Source: Polaromonas sp. (GTDB taxonomy: Bacteria > Pseudomonadota > Gammaproteobacteria > Burkholderiales > Burkholderiaceae_C). Taken from it: a stretch of DNA of 60,766 nt. Where the stretch lies: the NCBI GenBank assembly GCA_028292745.1, contig JAQGLT010000069.1:1-60766 (forward strand), written 5' to 3'. Positions 31,956-41,803 of this stretch are shown piece by piece (the stretch's first letter is position 1; each line of letters opens with the position of its first letter). The notes under the pieces were generated by a model. The model was not told the DNA's origin, did not search any database, and was given only the letters and a program-made list of their open reading frames with translations. Both the position numbers and the translations under genes were made by a program.

Positions 31956-33365
31956 TCAGCCCAGGCGCGCCCGGTGCCGCACGATCTGCGAACGTACCTG
32001 GTCAGGTGCGGTGCCCCCCAGAATATTGCGCGCATTCAGCGAGCCGCGCAGGCTCAGCACGTCGTACACATCCTTCTCAATCGACGCATTGAACCCCTGC
32101 AGCACCGCCAGCGGCAGCTCCGACAGATCGACCTGGTGCGTCGTGGCGGCCTTGACCGCGTGGGCCACGGTTTCATGCGCGTCGCGAAACGGCAGGCCCT
32201 TTTTCGTCAGGTAGTCGGCCAGGTCGGTCGCGGTGGCGTAGCCGCGCAGGGCGGCGCGCTCCATGGCTTCGGGCTTGACGGTGATGCCGCCGACCATCTC
32301 GGCGAAGATGCGCAGCGTGTCCTTGAGCGTGTCCACCGTGTCGAACAGCGGCTCCTTGTCCTCCTGGTTGTCCTTGTTGTAGGCCAGCGGCTGGCCCTTC
32401 ATCAGGGTGATCAGGCCCATCAGGTGGCCGACGACGCGGCCGGTCTTGCCCCGCGCCAGCTCGGGCACGTCGGGGTTTTTCTTCTGCGGCATGATCGACG
32501 AGCCGGTGGTGAAGCGATCGGCGATGTGGATGAAGCTGAAGTTCTGGCTCATCCACAAAATCAGCTCCTCGCTGAAGCGGCTGATGTGCACCATGGCAAG
32601 GGTTGCAGCGGCGGTGAATTCAATCGCGAAGTCGCGGTCGCTCACCGCGTCCAGGCTGTTCTGGCAGACCTGCGGCCGGCCCTGCTCATCGACCATGCCC
32701 AGCGTCGTGGCGACGCGCTCGCGGTCCAGCGGGTAGCTGGTGCCGGCCAGCGCGGCGGCGCCCAGCGGCAGGCGGTTGACGCGGCGGCGCACCTCCTGCA
32801 TGCGTTCGGCGTCGCGGCTGAACATCTCGACATAGGCCAGCATGTGGTGGCCAAAGCTCACCGGCTGGGCCACCTGCAGGTGGGTGAAGCCGGGCAGGAT
32901 GACCTCGGCGTTCTTCTCGGCGATTTCGACCAGCGCTTTTTGCAGGTCGATCAGCAGGCCGCCGATCAGGTCGATCTCGCCGCGCAGCCACAGCCGCACG
33001 TCGGTGGCGACCTGGTCGTTTCTGGAGCGGCCGGTGTGCAGGCGCTTGCCGGGGTCGCCGACCAGCTGGGTCAGCCGCGCCTCGATGTTCAGGTGCACAT
33101 CTTCGAGGTCGAGCTTCCATTCGAAGCCGCCGGCCTCGATCTCGGCCGTGATCTGCGCCATGCCGGTCTGGATGGCCGCATGGTCGTCCGCGGCGATGAT
33201 GCCCTGCGCGGCCAGCATCTCGGCATGGGCCAGCGAGCCGGCGATGTCGGCCTGCCACAGCCGCTTGTCGAAGAACACGCTGGAGGTGTAGCGCTTGACC
33301 AGGTCGCTCATCGGCTCGGAAAACAGGGCAGACCAGGCCTGGGATTTTTTGTCGAATTGATTCAC
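31956..33365 (-). CDS. argH: argininosuccinate lyase
   Basis: A 469-residue enzyme of the fumarase/aspartase superfamily that splits argininosuccinate into arginine and fumarate, the last step of arginine synthesis. The superfamily signature [12 protein letters not shown] is present, with the catalytic Ser in this loop, along with [17 protein letters not shown] and [19 protein letters not shown]. The length matches family members (~460). The start [18 protein letters not shown] is conserved. It is divergent from the LytS-like kinase gene. No other arginine gene is adjacent; the position next to algZ/algR-type genes matches pseudomonads. Confidence 0.97.
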   Translation of the reverse strand: MNQFDKKSQAWSALFSEPMSDLVKRYTSSVFFDKRLWQADIAGSLAHAEMLAAQGIIAADDHAAIQTGMAQITAEIEAGGFEWKLDLEDVHLNIEARLTQLVGDPGKRLHTGRSRNDQVATDVRLWLRGEIDLIGGLLIDLQKALVEIAEKNAEVILPGFTHLQVAQPVSFGHHMLAYVEMFSRDAERMQEVRRRVNRLPLGAAALAGTSYPLDRERVATTLGMVDEQGRPQVCQNSLDAVSDRDFAIEFTAAATLAMVHISRFSEELILWMSQNFSFIHIADRFTTGSSIMPQKKNPDVPELARGKTGRVVGHLMGLITLMKGQPLAYNKDNQEDKEPLFDTVDTLKDTLRIFAEMVGGITVKPEAMERAALRGYATATDLADYLTKKGLPFRDAHETVAHAVKAATTHQVDLSELPLAVLQGFNASIEKDVYDVLSLRGSLNARNILGGTAPDQVRSQIVRHRARLG

Positions 33366-33583
33366 GTCGGGCTTTCGTTTTTGAAGCCGTGCTGCCCCGG
33401 GGTAGGAGGCGCTGCACGGCGGTGGGCAGAGGCGGCGCGATGCGCTGAGGAAGGCGGAAATAGTCGTTCACCCCCTGGCATGAAAGCCGCAAGCGGTGCA
33501 ATACTCATCCATGCAATTTTATCTGTGCTGCTTTGCGCGCTGGCCCCGGCCGGAACGAAAGCGGCGCCTCTGCTGCGTTTTCA

Positions 33584-34648
33584 ATGAAACCGACCACCGC
33601 TTCCCCCCCTTTTAACGACTCCACCCTGCATGGCGCCTTGCTGCCGACAGAAGGGGTGCCCGCGTCGCTTGCCCTGTACCGCGCCACGCTGTTCGATGTC
33701 TGCCATGTGGGCGTGGTGCTGCGCGTGGTGCTGTTTGTGCAGGCGGTGGCGGGCGTGGGCGCCATGTTCGGCGCCGCCGAACCGCTGGACTGGCTGCTGC
33801 GGTTTTCGCTGCTGACCGGCGGCGTGCTGCCGGCCACGCTGGTCTGGCTGATCACGGTGTGCGCCTTCAAGGCCCGGCTGAACCGGTTTCAGGCGTCCTG
33901 GCAGTGGGGCATCGGCACCGTGCTGGGCGTGGTGGCCGGGCTGTATGGCTGCGGCTTGCTGGCGTTGATGGGGCTGCTGCAGCCGGTGCAGTGGTGGGCC
34001 AGCGGCGCGGCGGGTGCGCTGCTCTCGGCCACGGTGCTGTCCGGGTTGTTCTGGCGGGCCAAGGCGCGCACGCCCGCTGCCACCGCCGCGCGGCTGGCCG
34101 AGCTGCAGTCGCGTATCCGGCCGCATTTCTTGTTCAACACCCTCAACAGCGCCATCGCACTGGTGCGGGCCGAGCCGTTCAAGGCCGAAGCGCTTCTGGA
34201 AGACCTGAGCGAGCTGTTCCGCAGTGCGCTGGCCGACCCGGCCGAGTCGGTCACGCTGGGGCAGGAAATCGCCCTGGCGCACCGCTATCTTGAGATCGAG
34301 CAGATCCGCTTCGGCGAGCGGCTGCGGGTGCAGTGGAGCCTGGACCCGGCGGCGGCCTCGGCCCGGCTGCCGCCGCTGCTGCTGCAGCCGCTGGTTGAAA
34401 ATGCAGTCCGGCACGGGGTGGAGCCGAGCGCCAGCGGCGCGCGAATCAAGATTTCCACGCTCAGGCGCGGCAGCACCGTGGTCGTCAAGGTCACCAACTC
34501 GGTGCCCGGTGGGGCGGGGCCGCCGGGCCATGGGCTAGCGCTGACCAATGTGCGTGAACGCCTGTACCTGCTGCACGATGTGCAGGCGCAGTTCAAGACG
34601 GCGTTCAAGGATGGGCTGTTTCAGGTCAGACTGGAGATACCTGCATGA
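33584..34648 (+). CDS. LytS/AlgZ-type sensor histidine kinase
   Basis: A 354-residue membrane kinase with four hydrophobic segments between residues ~40 and 160. The atypical HisKA_7TM/His_kinase domain contains SRIRPHFLFNTLNSAIALVR (phospho-His in the RPHFLFN motif) and the ATP-binding part PPLLLQPLVENAVRHGVEP and GHGLALTNVRERL. This is the LytS/AlgZ (FimS) family, lacking the standard H-box. ATG 33584 is preferred over the upstream 33533 start. It overlaps the LytTR regulator gene by 4 bp. Its position beside argH and near hemC matches AlgZ of pseudomonads, which governs alginate and type IV pili; the role here is unknown. Confidence 0.9.
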   Translation: MKPTTASPPFNDSTLHGALLPTEGVPASLALYRATLFDVCHVGVVLRVVLFVQAVAGVGAMFGAAEPLDWLLRFSLLTGGVLPATLVWLITVCAFKARLNRFQASWQWGIGTVLGVVAGLYGCGLLALMGLLQPVQWWASGAAGALLSATVLSGLFWRAKARTPAATAARLAELQSRIRPHFLFNTLNSAIALVRAEPFKAEALLEDLSELFRSALADPAESVTLGQEIALAHRYLEIEQIRFGERLRVQWSLDPAAASARLPPLLLQPLVENAVRHGVEPSASGARIKISTLRRGSTVVVKVTNSVPGGAGPPGHGLALTNVRERLYLLHDVQAQFKTAFKDGLFQVRLEIPA

Positions 34649-35391
34649 GTGCATTGAGAATACTGCTGGTGGACGACGAAAGCCTGGCCCGCGCCAGGCT
34701 GCGCACCTTGCTGGGCGACTGCACGGCGCCGGCGGCGCTGGTGACCGCCGAGGCGGCCAATGCGGTGCAGGCCATGAGCGCGCTGCAGCGCCAGCCCTTC
34801 GATGCGGTGCTGCTGGACATCCACATGCCCGGCACCGACGGTGTCGCGCTGGCCCGGTGCATCGCCGGGTTGCCCCAGCCGACCGCCGTGGTGTTTGTCA
34901 CGGCCCATGCCGAGCATGCGGTGCAGGCCTTTGAAGTGGCGGCGGTGGATTACCTGACCAAGCCGGTGCGGCTGGAGCGGTTGCAGCAGGCGCTACAAAA
35001 AGTAGAGCGTATTGTCCAGGCCCCATCTGCGCGGCAGCCTGAAAGGCCTGAAGACGTCCTGATCATCCAGGACCGGGGACGGACCGAGCGGGTACCGCTT
35101 TCAGAGGTGCTTTATTTCAAGGCCGAGCTGAAATACATCACCGTTCGCACGGCGCGGCGCAGCTACATCCTGGACGGCTCGCTGAACGAGCTGGAAACCC
35201 GGCACGCCGCGCAGTTCATGCGGGTCCACCGCAATGCGCTGATTGCCCGGCATGCCGTGCGGGCGCTGGAAAAGCATTTTGATCCGGAAGAGGGGGAGGG
35301 CTGGGCGGTGCGGCTCAACGGCATCGAGGAACTGGTGGCGGTTTCGCGCCGCCAGCTTGGCGCCGTGCGGGAGGCGATTGTCGTTGGCTGA
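34645..35391 (+). CDS. LytTR-family response regulator (AlgR-like)
   Basis: A 248-residue regulator: receiver domain (LLVDDESLARARL, phospho-acceptor in VLLDIHMPGTDG, Lys in DYLTKPVRL) and a C-terminal LytTR DNA-binding domain (EVLYFKAELKYITVRTARRSYILDGSLNELE...FMRVHRNALI). The linker between the domains (~residues 115-125) overlaps a short GCGCTAC...GTAGAGCG palindrome that may be a decayed repeat copy. It forms an operon with the kinase upstream. In Pseudomonas the next gene is hemC; here a permease gene and the opposing ppc gene lie between. Confidence 0.93.
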   Translation: MSALRILLVDDESLARARLRTLLGDCTAPAALVTAEAANAVQAMSALQRQPFDAVLLDIHMPGTDGVALARCIAGLPQPTAVVFVTAHAEHAVQAFEVAAVDYLTKPVRLERLQQALQKVERIVQAPSARQPERPEDVLIIQDRGRTERVPLSEVLYFKAELKYITVRTARRSYILDGSLNELETRHAAQFMRVHRNALIARHAVRALEKHFDPEEGEGWAVRLNGIEELVAVSRRQLGAVREAIVVG

Positions 35392-35569
35392 CGCTTCTGT
35401 CGTTGCTGCGATGCGCGTTCGGCCTGCCTGGCCTGGACGTGTCTGCTGTCCCTGGAAAAGGAAAGCGTCCTATGGTTTTGTACCCGGCTTTCTTGTTCAA
35501 TGCCTTAAGCCTCCGGTAGGTGAAGCTGATCAACGGGCTGGCGCAAACACAGGCTGACAAGGACAACAG

Positions 35570-36742
35570 ATGACTGAACAAAACGCACTGGAACCGCCGC
35601 TGGCCGAGCCGGAGGTCACGGCCTTTCCGGAGCCCGAACGGTTGTATTTGCACATGCCGGTGGACATCCGGAACGTGTCGCTGGTGGTGATGGCGATTCT
35701 GGCCAGTCTGTTCATGCTGCACTGGGCAAAAGAAGTGTTTGTTCCGTTCATGCTCAGTGTGTTGTTCAGCTATGCCCTCTCGCCGCCAATCAACTGGCTC
35801 GAAAGCCGGCACGTGCCGCGCTGGCTGAGTTCGGCTGTGCTGCTGGTGGCGATCGTTGCCGCCATCCTCTTCACCGGGTATGCGCTGCGGCACCAGGCCG
35901 CGCAGCTGCTGGTGGAATTGCCGGCGGCGGCCAGAAAGCTCGGGCAGGTGGTCAAGTCCCAGGGCGGAAAGTCCGACAGCGCGCTGGAGACGGTGCAGAA
36001 AGCCGCGGCGCAGCTGGAGCAGGTGGCGCGCGAAAGCGGCGCGCCCACGACCACGAACCGGGGCGCGACGCGCGTGGTGATTGAAACAGCGCAGTTCAAC
36101 ATCAAGAACTACCTCTGGACCGGCACCATGGGCCTGCTCGCGCTGATCGGCCAGACCACGGTGGTCCTGTTCCTGACGTATTTCCTGATGCTCTCGGGCG
36201 ATACCTTCAGGCGCAAGCTGGTCAAGCTGGCCGGGCCCAACCTCAGCAGCAAAAAAATCACGGTGCAGGCGTTGCATGAAATCGCCGAACAAATCCAGCG
36301 TTACCTGCAGGTGCAGGTGCTGACCAGCGTGCTGGTGGGCGTACTCACCGGGCTGGCGCTGGTGTTCCTGGGACTGGAAAATGCGATGGTCTGGGGCATT
36401 GTGGCTGCCGTGCTGAACCTGGTGCCGTACCTGGGTGGCCTGGTCATGGCGGCCGCGAGCGCGCTGGTGGGCTTCATGCAGTTCGGCTCGATCAACATGG
36501 CGCTGTCGGTGGGCGGCGCCTCCGTCGTCATCCACACCCTGGTGGGCAATCTGGTCACGCCGTGGCTGACCAGCCGCACGAGCCGCCTGAGCCCGGTGGC
36601 GGTGTTCCTGGGCCTGCTGGCCTGGGGCTGGCTGTGGGGGGTGTGGGGCCTGCTGCTGGGCGTTCCGATTCTCATGATCGTCAAATCGGTCTGCGACCGC
36701 ATCGAAGACCTCAAGCCGATCGGGGAATTCTTGGGCTCGTGA
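35570..36742 (+). CDS. AI-2E family (PerM-type) membrane transporter
   Basis: A 390-residue inner-membrane protein with about eight segments. A hydrophobic pair starts at VVMAILASLFMLHW; a cytoplasmic amphipathic middle region (about residues 105-170) follows; the C-terminal half holds LTSVLVGVLTGLALVFLGLENA, WGIVAAVLNLVPYLGGLV and GLLLGVPILMIVK, typical of the family. Members include the AI-2 exporter TqsA and many transporters with unknown cargo. AAGGACAAC precedes the ATG. The gene lies 178 bp downstream of the LytTR regulator on the same strand and converges on ppc. Confidence 0.88.
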   Translation: MTEQNALEPPLAEPEVTAFPEPERLYLHMPVDIRNVSLVVMAILASLFMLHWAKEVFVPFMLSVLFSYALSPPINWLESRHVPRWLSSAVLLVAIVAAILFTGYALRHQAAQLLVELPAAARKLGQVVKSQGGKSDSALETVQKAAAQLEQVARESGAPTTTNRGATRVVIETAQFNIKNYLWTGTMGLLALIGQTTVVLFLTYFLMLSGDTFRRKLVKLAGPNLSSKKITVQALHEIAEQIQRYLQVQVLTSVLVGVLTGLALVFLGLENAMVWGIVAAVLNLVPYLGGLVMAAASALVGFMQFGSINMALSVGGASVVIHTLVGNLVTPWLTSRTSRLSPVAVFLGLLAWGWLWGVWGLLLGVPILMIVKSVCDRIEDLKPIGEFLGS

Positions 36743-36811
36743 TCCCGGCGCTGGCGTCGCCGCTGGTGGCAGGCCAGCGCCGGCAGCATGCCATGCGCAA
36801 GAAAATTACAT

Positions 36812-36868
36812 GCAATTTATGCCGTTTGCGCAAGCTGGTGTTGCGCAGGTAGCTATAAAAATAGTAGC
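36812..36868 (+). repeat. dispersed palindromic repeat, copy J
   Basis: CAATTTATGCCGTTTGCGCAAGC, loop, TTGCGCAGGTAGCTATAAAAATAGTAGC. It lies between the convergent AI-2E transporter and ppc genes. Confidence 0.75.
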
Positions 36869-36890
36869 AGACCGGTGTAATTGATCATTT

Positions 36891-36938
36891 GTCAGCCCGT
36901 CAGCCCGTCAGCCCGTCAGCCCGTCAGCCCGTCAGCCG
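36891..36938. repeat. six tandem copies of an 8-bp unit at the 3' end of ppc
   Basis: GTCAGCCC occurs five times in succession, then GTCAGCCG. The last unit contains the ppc stop codon (TCA on the plus strand, TGA in sense). Because the unit is 8 bp, copy-number change would leave ppc intact but alter the 3' untranslated region. It is too short and regular to be a CRISPR array. Confidence 0.85.
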
Positions 36939-39853
36939 GTATTGCGCAATCCGGCGGCAATCCCGTTGATCGAGATGTGAATGCCGGTCTGCACCCGCTG
37001 GTCGGTCTGGCCGGCGCGGTAGCGGCGCACCAGTTCGACCTGCAAATGATGCAGCGGGTCGATGTAGGGGAAACGGTGGCGGATGGAGCGCTGCAGCGCC
37101 GCATTGCTGGCCAGCCGCTGCCGCTCGCCGGTGATCAGGCTCAGGGCGTCCGCCGTCTTGTGCCACTCGGCGTCAATCGCGCTAAAGATCTTTTTACGCA
37201 GCCTGGCATCGCCCACCAGATCGGCGTAGCGCGAGGCCAGCGCCAGATCGCTCTTGGCCAGCACCATGTCCATGTTGCTCAGCAGGGTGCGGAAAAACGG
37301 CCACTGCCGGTACATTTTTTTCAGCAGCGCCAGCGCCTCCTTGCGGCTCTCGGGCGAATTGCCCTGGTCGAGAAACTGCTCGATCGCGCTGCCGAAGCCG
37401 TACCAGCCGGGCAGCGTCAGCCGGCACTGGCCCCAGCTGAAGCCCCACGGAATGGCGCGCAGGTCCTCGATCTGCTGCGAAGGCTTGCGCGAGGCCGGGC
37501 GCGAGCCGATGTTGAGTTCGGCGATCTCGCGGATTGGCGTGGCGCTGAAAAAATACTCGGTGAAGCCCGGCGTTTCGTACACCAGCGCCCGGTAGGCGGC
37601 CATGCTGGCCACGGACAGGGCGTCGGCGGCCTGCAAAAAGGCCTGGGTCGCCGGCTTGGTCGGCTGCAGCAGCGTCGCCTCCAGCGTGGCCGCCACCAGG
37701 GTTTCCAGGTTGCGCCGGCCGATCTCGGGGTTGGCGTACTTGGAGCCGATCACCTCGCCCTGCTCGGTCAGGCGGATCTGCCCGCGCACCGTGCCCGGCG
37801 GCTGCGCCAAGATGGCCTGGTAGCTCGGGCCGCCGCCCCGGCCCACCGTGCCGCCCCGGCCATGGAACATCCGCAAAGTAATGCCGTGCGCAGTGGCGAG
37901 CTGGTCAAACAGTTCCACCAGCGCGATCTCGGCGCGGTACAGCTCCCAGTTGCTGGTGAAGATGCCGCCGTCCTTGTTGCTGTCGCTGTAGCCGAGCATG
38001 ATGTCCTGCTCGGAGCCGCTGCGCTGCATCAGCCGGGCCACGCCCGGCACCGCATAGAACTCCCGCATGATGGGCGCGGCATTGCGCAGGTCTTCGATTG
38101 TCTCGAACAGCGGCACCACGATCAGGTCGCAGCTCGACCCTGCCTTGCCTTGCGCATCTTCCAGCAGGCCGTGCATCAGGCCCACTTCCTTTTGCAGCAG
38201 CAGCACTTCGAGCAGGTCGCTTACGGTTTCGGTGTGGCTGATGATGTAGTGGCGAATCGCTTCCTTGCCAAACCGGGTGCGCGCCGTGAGCGCGGCTTCG
38301 AAAATGGCAAGCTCGGTTTGGGCCAGTGCCGAATACTCCGTGCCCAGAACCCGCAGCGGCCGGGCGTCGTTGAGCATTTTCAGGAGCAGCGCGCGCTTGG
38401 CGGCTTCGTCCAGGCTCGCATAGCCGGGCTCGATGCGCGCCACCGCCAGCAGTTCGGCCACCACTTCCTCGTGCTTGTCGGAGCTTTGGCGCAAATCGAC
38501 CGTGGCCAGGTGAAAGCCGAACACTTCGACCGCGCGTATCAGCGGGTGCAGGCGCTGGGCCGTCAGGGCTTGTCCATGGTGGCTGATGAGCGATGCCTGC
38601 AGCGTGCGCAGGTCGGCCAGGAAGTCCTCGGCCCGTGCATAGGGGTTCTGCGGCGCCACCGCATGGCGCGCCGCCTCGCCGCCGGTCAGTTCCCTGAGGG
38701 TGGCGGCCAGGCGCGCGTAAACGCCGGTCAGCGCGCGGCGGTAGGGCTCGTCCTGGCGGTGTTCGCTGGTGTCGGGCGAGCGTTCGGCCAGCGCCTGCAT
38801 GTCGGCGCTGCAGTCGACCAAAATGGCCGACATCGACAATTCGCCGCCCAGCAGGTGCACCTCGGTCAGGTAGTGGCGCAGCGCCACATCGGCCTGCCGG
38901 CGCAGCGCATGGTTCAGCGTGTCGGCGTTGACATTGGGGTTGCCGTCGCGGTCGCCGCCTATCCACTGGCCCATGCGCAAAAAGCTGTGGATCGGGTAGG
39001 TACCCAGCTCACGTTCGAGGCTGGCGTAGATCTTGGGGATCTCGCGCAGAAAGGTGGCCTCGTAATAGCTGAGCGCATTTTCAATTTCATCGGCCACGGT
39101 CAGCTTTGAAAAGCGCAGCAGGCGCGTCTGCCACAACTGCATCACGCGGGCGCGCAGCTGCGCCTCGTTGGCCGCGAGTTCGCGCGGGCTCAAGGCGTCC
39201 TTGGCGGCATTGACGGCCAGCGCCAGCGCCTTGATGCTGTCGCGCGCCGTGAGCAGCTGCGCAATGCCGCGCTCGGCGTCCAGGATGCTCTTGCGCTGCA
39301 CTTCGGTCGGGTGGGCGGTCAGCACCGGCGAGACGAAGCTGCGCGCCAGCATCGCCGAGATGGCGCCCGGCGCGATGCCGGCCCAGCGCAGGCGGGCCAG
39401 CGCCACCTCGATGCTGCCTTCCTGGGTGTCGCCCGCGCGCTCGTGCACGGCCCGGCGGCGGATGTGGTGGCGGTCTTCGGCCAGGTTGGCCAGGTGGCTG
39501 AAGTAGGTGAAGGCGCGGATCACACTGACGGTCTGGTCGCCGCTCAGGTCTTTCAGCAATGTTTTCAGCGCCTTGTCGGCTTCCTGGTCGGCATCGCGCC
39601 TGAAGGCCACCGACAGGGTGCGCACCTGCTCGATCAGCGCATAGGCGGCCACGCCTTCCTGGTCGCGGATCACATCGCCCAAAATGCGGCCCAGCAGGCG
39701 GATGTCCTCGACCAGCGGGCGCTCGTTGTTTCTGGCGCGCACTGAGGGCCGGGCGGGCTTGGCCGCCTCGGCAGACGGCTTTTGACGGTCCGCCTGGGCG
39801 GTCTGCGGGGCCTCCTGCGGGGCTTTTTTCGTGCGTGCGGAAGAAGTGGGCAT
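36932..39853 (-). CDS. ppc: phosphoenolpyruvate carboxylase
   Basis: A 973-residue enzyme forming oxaloacetate from PEP and bicarbonate. Diagnostic motifs: the catalytic-His block [24 protein letters not shown], and the glycine loop [16 protein letters not shown]. It is somewhat longer than the E. coli enzyme (883), mostly in a polar N-terminal extension (residues 1-45, Lys/Ala/Gln-rich). I take ATG 39853; the frame is open to a GTG at 39901. It is divergent from hemC with a short 77-bp gap that must hold both promoters. An octamer tandem repeat overlaps its 3' end. Confidence 0.96.
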   Translation of the reverse strand: MPTSSARTKKAPQEAPQTAQADRQKPSAEAAKPARPSVRARNNERPLVEDIRLLGRILGDVIRDQEGVAAYALIEQVRTLSVAFRRDADQEADKALKTLLKDLSGDQTVSVIRAFTYFSHLANLAEDRHHIRRRAVHERAGDTQEGSIEVALARLRWAGIAPGAISAMLARSFVSPVLTAHPTEVQRKSILDAERGIAQLLTARDSIKALALAVNAAKDALSPRELAANEAQLRARVMQLWQTRLLRFSKLTVADEIENALSYYEATFLREIPKIYASLERELGTYPIHSFLRMGQWIGGDRDGNPNVNADTLNHALRRQADVALRHYLTEVHLLGGELSMSAILVDCSADMQALAERSPDTSEHRQDEPYRRALTGVYARLAATLRELTGGEAARHAVAPQNPYARAEDFLADLRTLQASLISHHGQALTAQRLHPLIRAVEVFGFHLATVDLRQSSDKHEEVVAELLAVARIEPGYASLDEAAKRALLLKMLNDARPLRVLGTEYSALAQTELAIFEAALTARTRFGKEAIRHYIISHTETVSDLLEVLLLQKEVGLMHGLLEDAQGKAGSSCDLIVVPLFETIEDLRNAAPIMREFYAVPGVARLMQRSGSEQDIMLGYSDSNKDGGIFTSNWELYRAEIALVELFDQLATAHGITLRMFHGRGGTVGRGGGPSYQAILAQPPGTVRGQIRLTEQGEVIGSKYANPEIGRRNLETLVAATLEATLLQPTKPATQAFLQAADALSVASMAAYRALVYETPGFTEYFFSATPIREIAELNIGSRPASRKPSQQIEDLRAIPWGFSWGQCRLTLPGWYGFGSAIEQFLDQGNSPESRKEALALLKKMYRQWPFFRTLLSNMDMVLAKSDLALASRYADLVGDARLRKKIFSAIDAEWHKTADALSLITGERQRLASNAALQRSIRHRFPYIDPLHHLQVELVRRYRAGQTDQRVQTGIHISINGIAAGLRNTG

Positions 39854-39930
39854 CCTGGCCTTTGGTGCGAACGGGTAAAAAGCGTACATGCTAGCATTCA
39901 CCCCCTCTAAAGATTACCGACAGGTTAGCC

Positions 39931-40926
39931 GTGGCCGCAGCGTCCCAAACCCCCCTCCCAACGCTCAAGGTGGTGATTGCCACGCGTGAAAGCCGCCTGG
40001 CCATGTGGCAGGCCGGGCATGTCAAGGCGCTGCTCGAAAACCGGCTGGGCTGGCAGGTCGAGTTGCTGGGCATGACGACGCTGGGCGACCAGATCTTGGA
40101 CCGCTCGCTGAGCAAGGTGGGCGGCAAGGGCCTGTTCGTCAAGGAACTGGAAGTGGCCCTTGCCGAAGGCCGGGCCGATCTGGCCGTGCATTCGCTCAAG
40201 GATGTGCCGATGGATCTGCCCGAAGGCTTCAGCCTGGCCTGCGTGCTGGAGCGGGAAGACCCGCACGATGCCTTTGTGTCCAACCAGTTCGCCTCGCTGG
40301 CCGAGCTGCCCCCGGGCGCGGTGGTGGGCACCTCCAGCCTGCGCCGGCTGGTGCTGCTCAAAGCTTTGCGGCCCGATCTGAGCATCCAGCCCCTGCGCGG
40401 CAACCTGGACACGCGGCTTCGAAAGCTCGACGAAGGCAACTACCACGCCATCGTGCTGGCCGCTGCCGGGCTCAAGCGGCTGAATCTGGGCTCGCGCATC
40501 CGCCACACCTTCACGCCGGGCGACATGCTTCCGGCAGCCGGGCAGGGCGCGCTGGGCATCGAGGTGCGGGCCGAGCGCAGCGACTTGCGCCAGGCCCTTG
40601 CCACCCTGGCGCATGCGCCGACCTGGCTCGCCGTCACGGCAGAGCGCACGGTGTCGCGCGCCATGGGCGGGAGCTGCTCCATGCCGCTGGCCGCTTTCGT
40701 CACCGCAAGCAACGCAGGCAGCCTCGAACTCAGCGCGGCGTGGGGCGAGCCGGCCATCGGCGAGGCGTCTGCCGGCCCTTCGGAGGCGCTGCCGGCGCCG
40801 CTGGTGCGGGCGCGGCAAACCGCCGTGGTCCGCAGCTTCGGCGAGGCCGAGGCGCTGGGCGAAGCCGTCGCCGCCCAGCTCCGTGCGGGCGGCGCGGTCT
40901 GGGCCGCCAACCCTGTGGCAGCCTGA
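39931..40926 (+). CDS. hemC: porphobilinogen deaminase (hydroxymethylbilane synthase)
   Basis: A 331-residue enzyme of heme synthesis that joins four porphobilinogens. Motifs: [34 protein letters not shown] with the catalytic Asp, [20 protein letters not shown] and the cofactor-attachment cysteine [11 protein letters not shown] (Cys249). The start is GTG 39931. hemD begins 14 bp after its stop, then hemX and hemY, a hem operon shared by many beta- and gamma-proteobacteria. Confidence 0.97.
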   Translation: MAAASQTPLPTLKVVIATRESRLAMWQAGHVKALLENRLGWQVELLGMTTLGDQILDRSLSKVGGKGLFVKELEVALAEGRADLAVHSLKDVPMDLPEGFSLACVLEREDPHDAFVSNQFASLAELPPGAVVGTSSLRRLVLLKALRPDLSIQPLRGNLDTRLRKLDEGNYHAIVLAAAGLKRLNLGSRIRHTFTPGDMLPAAGQGALGIEVRAERSDLRQALATLAHAPTWLAVTAERTVSRAMGGSCSMPLAAFVTASNAGSLELSAAWGEPAIGEASAGPSEALPAPLVRARQTAVVRSFGEAEALGEAVAAQLRAGGAVWAANPVAA

Positions 40927-40939
40927 GCCGCCGGCCAGC

Positions 40940-41803
40940 GTGACGACCGTGCGCGTTCTCGTGACCCGGCCCGCGCGCGACGCCGAGCCCTGGGTGCGGC
41001 AGTTGCGTCAGGCCGGCCTGGCCGCCGAGGCTTTTCCCTTGATCGACATCGCACCGGCCGCCGGTGCTGACCAGCGCCAGGCGCTCGACGAAGCCTGGCA
41101 GGCGCTGGACGGCTATGCGGCATGCTTGTTCGTCAGCGGGCATGCAGTGGACTCTTTTTTTCAACCAAATCCGGCTTTTGCGCATGCCCCGCCTGCGCAG
41201 GATGCTATTAATAAAATAGCGTTTCGCGGCGCAGCGGGGATACCGCCGCATTTGCGTTTCATGGCCCCGGGGCCGGGCACCGTGGCTGCGCTGCTGGCGG
41301 CGGGCGTTCCTGCCGCGCAGATTGATGCACCGGCGCCTGATGCCAGCCAGTTCGACTCCGAAGCGCTGTGGGACGTGATCGGCGGGCGGGACTGGCAGGG
41401 CGCCCGGGTGCTCATTGTGCGCGGGCTCAGCGAAGGTGCGCCGGGCAGTTCCTCGGGCCGCGACTGGATCGCTTCGCGGTGGCGCGCTGCCGGCGCAAGT
41501 GTCGATTTTGTCGCTGCCTACCAGCGCCGCGCGCCTTGCCTCAGCCAAGCCCAGGTGGAGCGCGCCCAGGCGGCCAGCGCCGACGGCTCGGTATGGCTCT
41601 TCAGCAGTTCGGAAGCCGTGGGCAACCTGATCCGGCAGGCAGGGCTGCAAGGGGTCGACTGGGGCCGTGCCCGTGCCGTGGCGACGCACCACCGTATCGT
41701 TGACGCGGCGCGAGCGGCGGGCTGGGGTGTTGTTGTGGCGTCACGCCCCGCGCTCAAGGATATTTTGGCTGTCCTCGCCTCGATAGAATCGCACCATCCA
41801 TGA
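40940..41803 (+). CDS. hemD: uroporphyrinogen-III synthase
   Basis: A 287-residue enzyme that closes and inverts hydroxymethylbilane into uroporphyrinogen III. The typical weakly conserved HemD pattern is present: VLVTRPARDAEPWVRQLRQAG at the start, FVSGHAVDSFF, GPGTVAALLAAGV, and WLFSSSEAVGNL and ATHHRIVDAARAAGW in the second domain. GTG 40940 starts the conserved region (the frame is open from 40598, overlapping hemC in another frame). Residues about 76-94 are encoded by repeat copy K, an in-frame insert after the FVSGHAVDSFF helix. The stop overlaps the hemX start (ATGA). Confidence 0.93.
   Translation: MTTVRVLVTRPARDAEPWVRQLRQAGLAAEAFPLIDIAPAAGADQRQALDEAWQALDGYAACLFVSGHAVDSFFQPNPAFAHAPPAQDAINKIAFRGAAGIPPHLRFMAPGPGTVAALLAAGVPAAQIDAPAPDASQFDSEALWDVIGGRDWQGARVLIVRGLSEGAPGSSSGRDWIASRWRAAGASVDFVAAYQRRAPCLSQAQVERAQAASADGSVWLFSSSEAVGNLIRQAGLQGVDWGRARAVATHHRIVDAARAAGWGVVVASRPALKDILAVLASIESHHP
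41166..41220 (+). repeat. dispersed palindromic repeat, copy K, inside hemD
   Basis: A full 55-bp copy: CAAATCCGGCTTTTGCGCA, spacer, CTGCGCAGGATGCTATTAATAAAATAGC. It is translated as NPAFAHAPPAQDAINKIA, in the same frame as copies E and L. Confidence 0.85.

Noticed and set aside
33516..33560. A further repeat copy upstream of the LytS-like kinase gene (TGCAATTTTATCTGTGCTGCTTTGCGC)
   Set aside because: It resembles the reverse consensus but lacks the GCTAT arm and the left end; too weak to count.
34993..35014. A further repeat copy in the LytTR regulator linker (GCGCTACAAAAAGTAGAGCG)
   Set aside because: Only the short core matches; the rest of the 55-bp consensus is not recognisable, so it may be chance.
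36891..36938. Possible CRISPR array
   Set aside because: The units are 8 bp and contiguous with no spacers; no cas genes are present.
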